Source of the DNA: Ignavibacteria bacterium
Lineage (GTDB): Bacteria > Bacteroidota > Ignavibacteria > Tepidaquicellales > OLB5
Assembly: GCA_030835005.1 (NCBI GenBank)
Contig: JAUQWT010000180.1
Location: 1 to 6,586 of the forward strand
Length of the DNA stretch: 6,586 nucleotides
Direction: 5' to 3'
The position numbers and the translations under genes were made by a program. Each line of letters opens with the position of its first letter. Position 1 is the stretch's first letter. The notes under the pieces are model-generated. The model did no database searches. It was not told the origin of the DNA and saw nothing but the letters and a program-made list of their open reading frames with translations. Positions 5,328 through 6,586 of this stretch are shown in pieces.

Positions 5328-6586
5328 TTAACTAATAAGTTCTTCAATTACACTTCCGCTGTTTATATATTTAAGCGGCCTGCCTTGCGGCGAATAATTC
5401 ACTTTATTGTAATCGATCCCGAGCTGGCTGCATAGCGTTGCAAAAAGATTTTCCGGAGTTACCGGGTTTGAAATGATCTGGTCACCGTCTTCACTGGTTT
5501 CTCCGTAAACCCGCCCGCCTCGAATTCCACCGCCTGCCACAGCACATGCAAAAGCATTTGGATAGTGGTCCCTGCCATCATTAGCGTTAATTGCAGGAGT
5601 TCTTCCAAATTCACCCATGCAAAGTACCAAAGTCTTATCCAGCATACCTTTCTGAGAGAGATCCTGTACAAGAGTTGATAAAGCCGGGTCAAGTTTTTTG
5701 CATAGATTAGCTGATCTGGTAAAATTATTCTGGTGTGTATCCCAGCCGTCAAGCGTTACTTCAACAAATTTTACACCTGTTTCAACAAGCCTTCTTGCCA
5801 TTAAGCAGCCCTTGCCGAATGAGTTATCTCCATATGCCTGTTTTAAAACATCTGACTCTTCACTAATATCAAAAGCCTTAATCAAAGGAGAGTTCATCAT
5901 CTTTACAGATTTTTCATAGATCAACTTATGCTCTTTAATATCTTCCAGGCCCTTTTCTTTATAGAATTTATCTTCCATTTGGCTGAGAATACTCATTCTT
6001 TCCGCAAATCTCGAGTCATCAACATCCTTAAATTTTTTGATATTCTGAAGCGGTTTGTCAACATCCTTAATTACATAAGGTGAATATTCCTTCCCTAAAA
6101 ACTCAGCGCTGTAAGAAGGTCCCGCAAGACTGATGAAGTATGGCAGATCAAACTCTTTTGCTCCGCCAAGTTCTTTAGCTGTAATTGCCCCAAAGCTGGG
6201 ATGTTTCACTACTCCAACTGGCGGGTAGGATGTATGCATTAAATAGCTTGCGCGGTTGTGATTGCCTTCTTTGCTTGTAAGAGAGCGTATCAGTGTCAAT
6301 TTATCCATCTGCTGTGAAAGAAGCGGCAAATTTTCTGATATTTCAATCCCCGGAATATTGGTTTGAATAGATTTAGTACTTCCGCCGAATTTACTTTTTG
6401 GCTTCGGACTGAAAGTTTCAAATTGCGATGGAGCACCGGCAAGCCACAAAACAATTACTGCTTCTGCCTTTGCGTTCAGGGGATTCATAAAAGATAATCC
6501 GGGGTTATTTTTTGCAATGTTTTTAGCAAACCCGAACTTTGAGAATATCAGCCCTGAAGTTAATGCCATACTAATCGATAAAAACT
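5328..6586 (-). CDS. DUF1501 domain protein, N terminus outside window
   Basis: This is a DUF1501 family protein, exported in many bacteria through the Tat pathway and related in fold to the alkaline phosphatase/sulfatase superfamily. Its biochemical role is not established. Residues are numbered from the Met at 6569-6567. Family motifs are VIVLWLAGAPSQFETFSPKP (38-57), NHNRASYLMHT (103-113), KHPSFGA (122-128), LDGWDTHQNN (273-282), MGEFGRTPAIN (318-328) then GRDHYPNAF (332-340), AGGGIRGGRVYGET (345-358), and LFATLCSQLGID (375-386). The frame is open past that Met to the edge, where the residues read FLSIS then MALTSGLIFSKFGFA. This looks like the hydrophobic part of a Tat signal whose twin-arginine lies just outside. 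The true start is therefore probably upstream. Partners elsewhere are often DUF1800 or DUF1549/DUF1553 proteins; none is visible here. Confidence 0.9.
   Translation of the reverse strand, partial: FLSISMALTSGLIFSKFGFAKNIAKNNPGLSFMNPLNAKAEAVIVLWLAGAPSQFETFSPKPKSKFGGSTKSIQTNIPGIEISENLPLLSQQMDKLTLIRSLTSKEGNHNRASYLMHTSYPPVGVVKHPSFGAITAKELGGAKEFDLPYFISLAGPSYSAEFLGKEYSPYVIKDVDKPLQNIKKFKDVDDSRFAERMSILSQMEDKFYKEKGLEDIKEHKLIYEKSVKMMNSPLIKAFDISEESDVLKQAYGDNSFGKGCLMARRLVETGVKFVEVTLDGWDTHQNNFTRSANLCKKLDPALSTLVQDLSQKGMLDKTLVLCMGEFGRTPAINANDGRDHYPNAFACAVAGGGIRGGRVYGETSEDGDQIISNPVTPENLFATLCSQLGIDYNKVNYSPQGRPLKYINSGSVIEELIS

Noticed and set aside
5459..5752. 97-codon open frame on the same strand as DUF1501 but in another frame
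   Set aside because: It lies wholly inside the strongly conserved DUF1501 frame. No frameshift is needed to explain that gene.
1..6586. CRISPR array, tRNA, rRNA, transposase, phage or toxin-antitoxin genes
   Set aside because: No regularly spaced repeats, cloverleaf-like segments, DDE/recombinase motifs or paired small ORFs were seen on either strand.

Overview
The window is about 6.6 kb of moderately AT-rich bacterial chromosome. It looks like the Bacteroidota/Ignavibacteriota (FCB) side of the tree. Starts mostly lack a good Shine-Dalgarno and sit in AT-rich leaders, the intergenic repeats resemble short palindromes I remember from those genomes, and the gene families fit. The phylum call rests on style and recall, not on a search.

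Positions 1-1542 are the 3' end of an arsenic-resistance operon: the C-terminal part of an arsenite S-adenosylmethionine methyltransferase (arsM), then an ACR3-type arsenite efflux permease whose ORF opens 3 bp later. One protein methylates arsenite and the other exports it. Short palindromic repeats are embedded in both ends of the ACR3 ORF, so its annotated N- and C-terminal tails are probably not ancestral. A TTG at 481 with its own Shine-Dalgarno-like sequence is an alternative start.

Positions 1543-1730 are a non-coding leader with an inverted repeat and promoter-like motifs. recA (1731-2804) and recX (2858-3487) follow. RecA is the recombinase and SOS co-protease; RecX is its modulator. 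An AI-2E family membrane protein (3504-4562) starts 16 bp after recX, and a perfect hairpin overlaps the recX stop codon.

Positions 4563-4644 hold a GC-richer palindrome between two 9-bp direct repeats. Next is a small cysteine-cluster protein (4645-5256), probably metal- or Fe-S-binding, of unknown function. Its end converges on a minus-strand DUF1501 protein (5328 to the window edge). Two small hairpins lie between them. The DUF1501 frame is open at the edge, and the residues there look like the middle of a Tat-type export signal, so its true start lies outside the window.

I found no CRISPR array, tRNA, rRNA, transposase or phage gene, and no convincing new multi-gene system. The most useful observations are the repeat-embedded ends of ACR3, the small palindromic elements, the cysteine-cluster protein, and the truncated DUF1501 start.
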